From NCBI GenBank assembly GCA_013152995.1, contig JAADFH010000040.1:1-5149 (forward strand): 5,149 nucleotides of DNA, written 5' to 3'. Both the position numbers and the translations under genes were made by a program. The stretch comes from Methanobacteriota archaeon. Its GTDB lineage: Archaea > Hydrothermarchaeota > Hydrothermarchaeia > Hydrothermarchaeales > BMS3B. The notes under the pieces were generated by a model, which worked only from the letters and a program-made list of their open reading frames with translations, searched no databases and was not told the origin of the DNA. Shown here in pieces: positions 5,061 through 5,149 of this stretch; positions within the stretch are counted from its first letter, which is position 1; the number at the start of each line of letters is the position of its first letter.

Positions 5061-5105
5061 TTACCATATATATAATTAATTGCTATTAAACTGGTAAGTT
5101 AACCA
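5061..5105 (-). promoter_or_regulatory. Candidate operator: repeated TTACCA/TGGTAA half-sites
   Basis: TTACCA (5061-5066) and TGGTAA (5092-5097) form a perfect 6-bp inverted repeat flanking the AT-rich promoter core. TGGT (5092-5095) also pairs with ACCA (5102-5105) as a tighter TGGT-N6-ACCA dyad containing the palindrome GTTAAC (5098-5103). The arrangement suits binding by the dimeric regulator encoded next to it, but the half-sites are short and could be chance. Confidence 0.3.
5065..5090 (-). promoter_or_regulatory. Probable promoter of the winged-helix regulator
   Basis: A strongly AT-rich stretch, read on the minus strand, contains TTTAATA (about 5090-5084) and TTAATTATATATAT (about 5079-5066). 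The first would start transcription near 5062, giving a short leader that includes the AGGTGG ribosome site. The second would start near 5046 and remove it. The first is favoured because the ribosome site looks real. Confidence 0.5.
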
Positions 5106-5149
5106 CCGATTTCAGCGCATTTTTGCACAGTTTAGACTGTAGGTATAGC

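Noticed and set aside
5086..5148. Minus-strand open frame (20 codons, ending TAA 5088-5086) as the tail of another gene
   Set aside because: It is AT-rich, unlike local coding DNA, with no recognisable motif, and too short to judge at the window edge.
1..5149. tRNA, rRNA, CRISPR array, insertion sequence or prophage
   Set aside because: I found no cloverleaf, no regularly spaced repeats, no transposase motifs and no terminal inverted repeats of convincing length.

Overview
The window looks like archaeal chromosome, probably euryarchaeotal and possibly a thermophile. The evidence is a Pab1020-type (Rnl3) RNA ligase, a MEMO/AmmeMemoRadiSam-B protein, a DUF362 protein and an archaeal-style winged-helix regulator. 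Arginine is mostly AGG/AGA, ATA isoleucine codons are common, and TATA-box promoters lie about 26 bases before start codons. Coding DNA is GC-rich. Two short non-coding stretches (about 2934-2980 and 5045-5149) are clearly richer in AT. Species cannot be named from this sequence alone.

Layout. Bases 1-2873 (+ strand) form one tightly packed operon. It holds the 3' end of a CBS-domain gene (to 145), two four-CBS-domain genes (132-983 and 988-1764), and an ATP-dependent RNA ligase (1761-2873). The junctions are overlaps or a 4-base gap, so the genes are probably co-transcribed and translationally coupled. CBS pairs commonly bind adenine nucleotides and the ligase consumes ATP and releases AMP. 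An adenylate-sensing array coupled to an RNA ligase is the most interesting hypothesis in the window, but it is inference.

Bases 2874-3084 are intergenic. They hold a purine tract, a bulged hairpin with a perfect 10-bp outer stem (2895-2933), an AT-rich patch, a direct repeat spaced 22 bp apart, a second hairpin (3000-3018) and a TATA box. A candidate Cys-rich small ORF (2987-3088) overlaps the MEMO start codon as ATGA. The MEMO-family gene follows (3085-3909, +).

Bases 3911-5044 (- strand) carry a winged-helix regulator (4751-5044) followed by a DUF362 gene (3911-4723). The two are 27 bases apart, and the DUF362 TATA box contains the stop codon of the regulator. MEMO and DUF362 converge with only one base between their stop codons. 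Bases 5045-5149 are the AT-rich promoter/operator region of the regulator, with several TGGT/ACCA half-sites. I saw no rRNA, tRNA, CRISPR or transposon.
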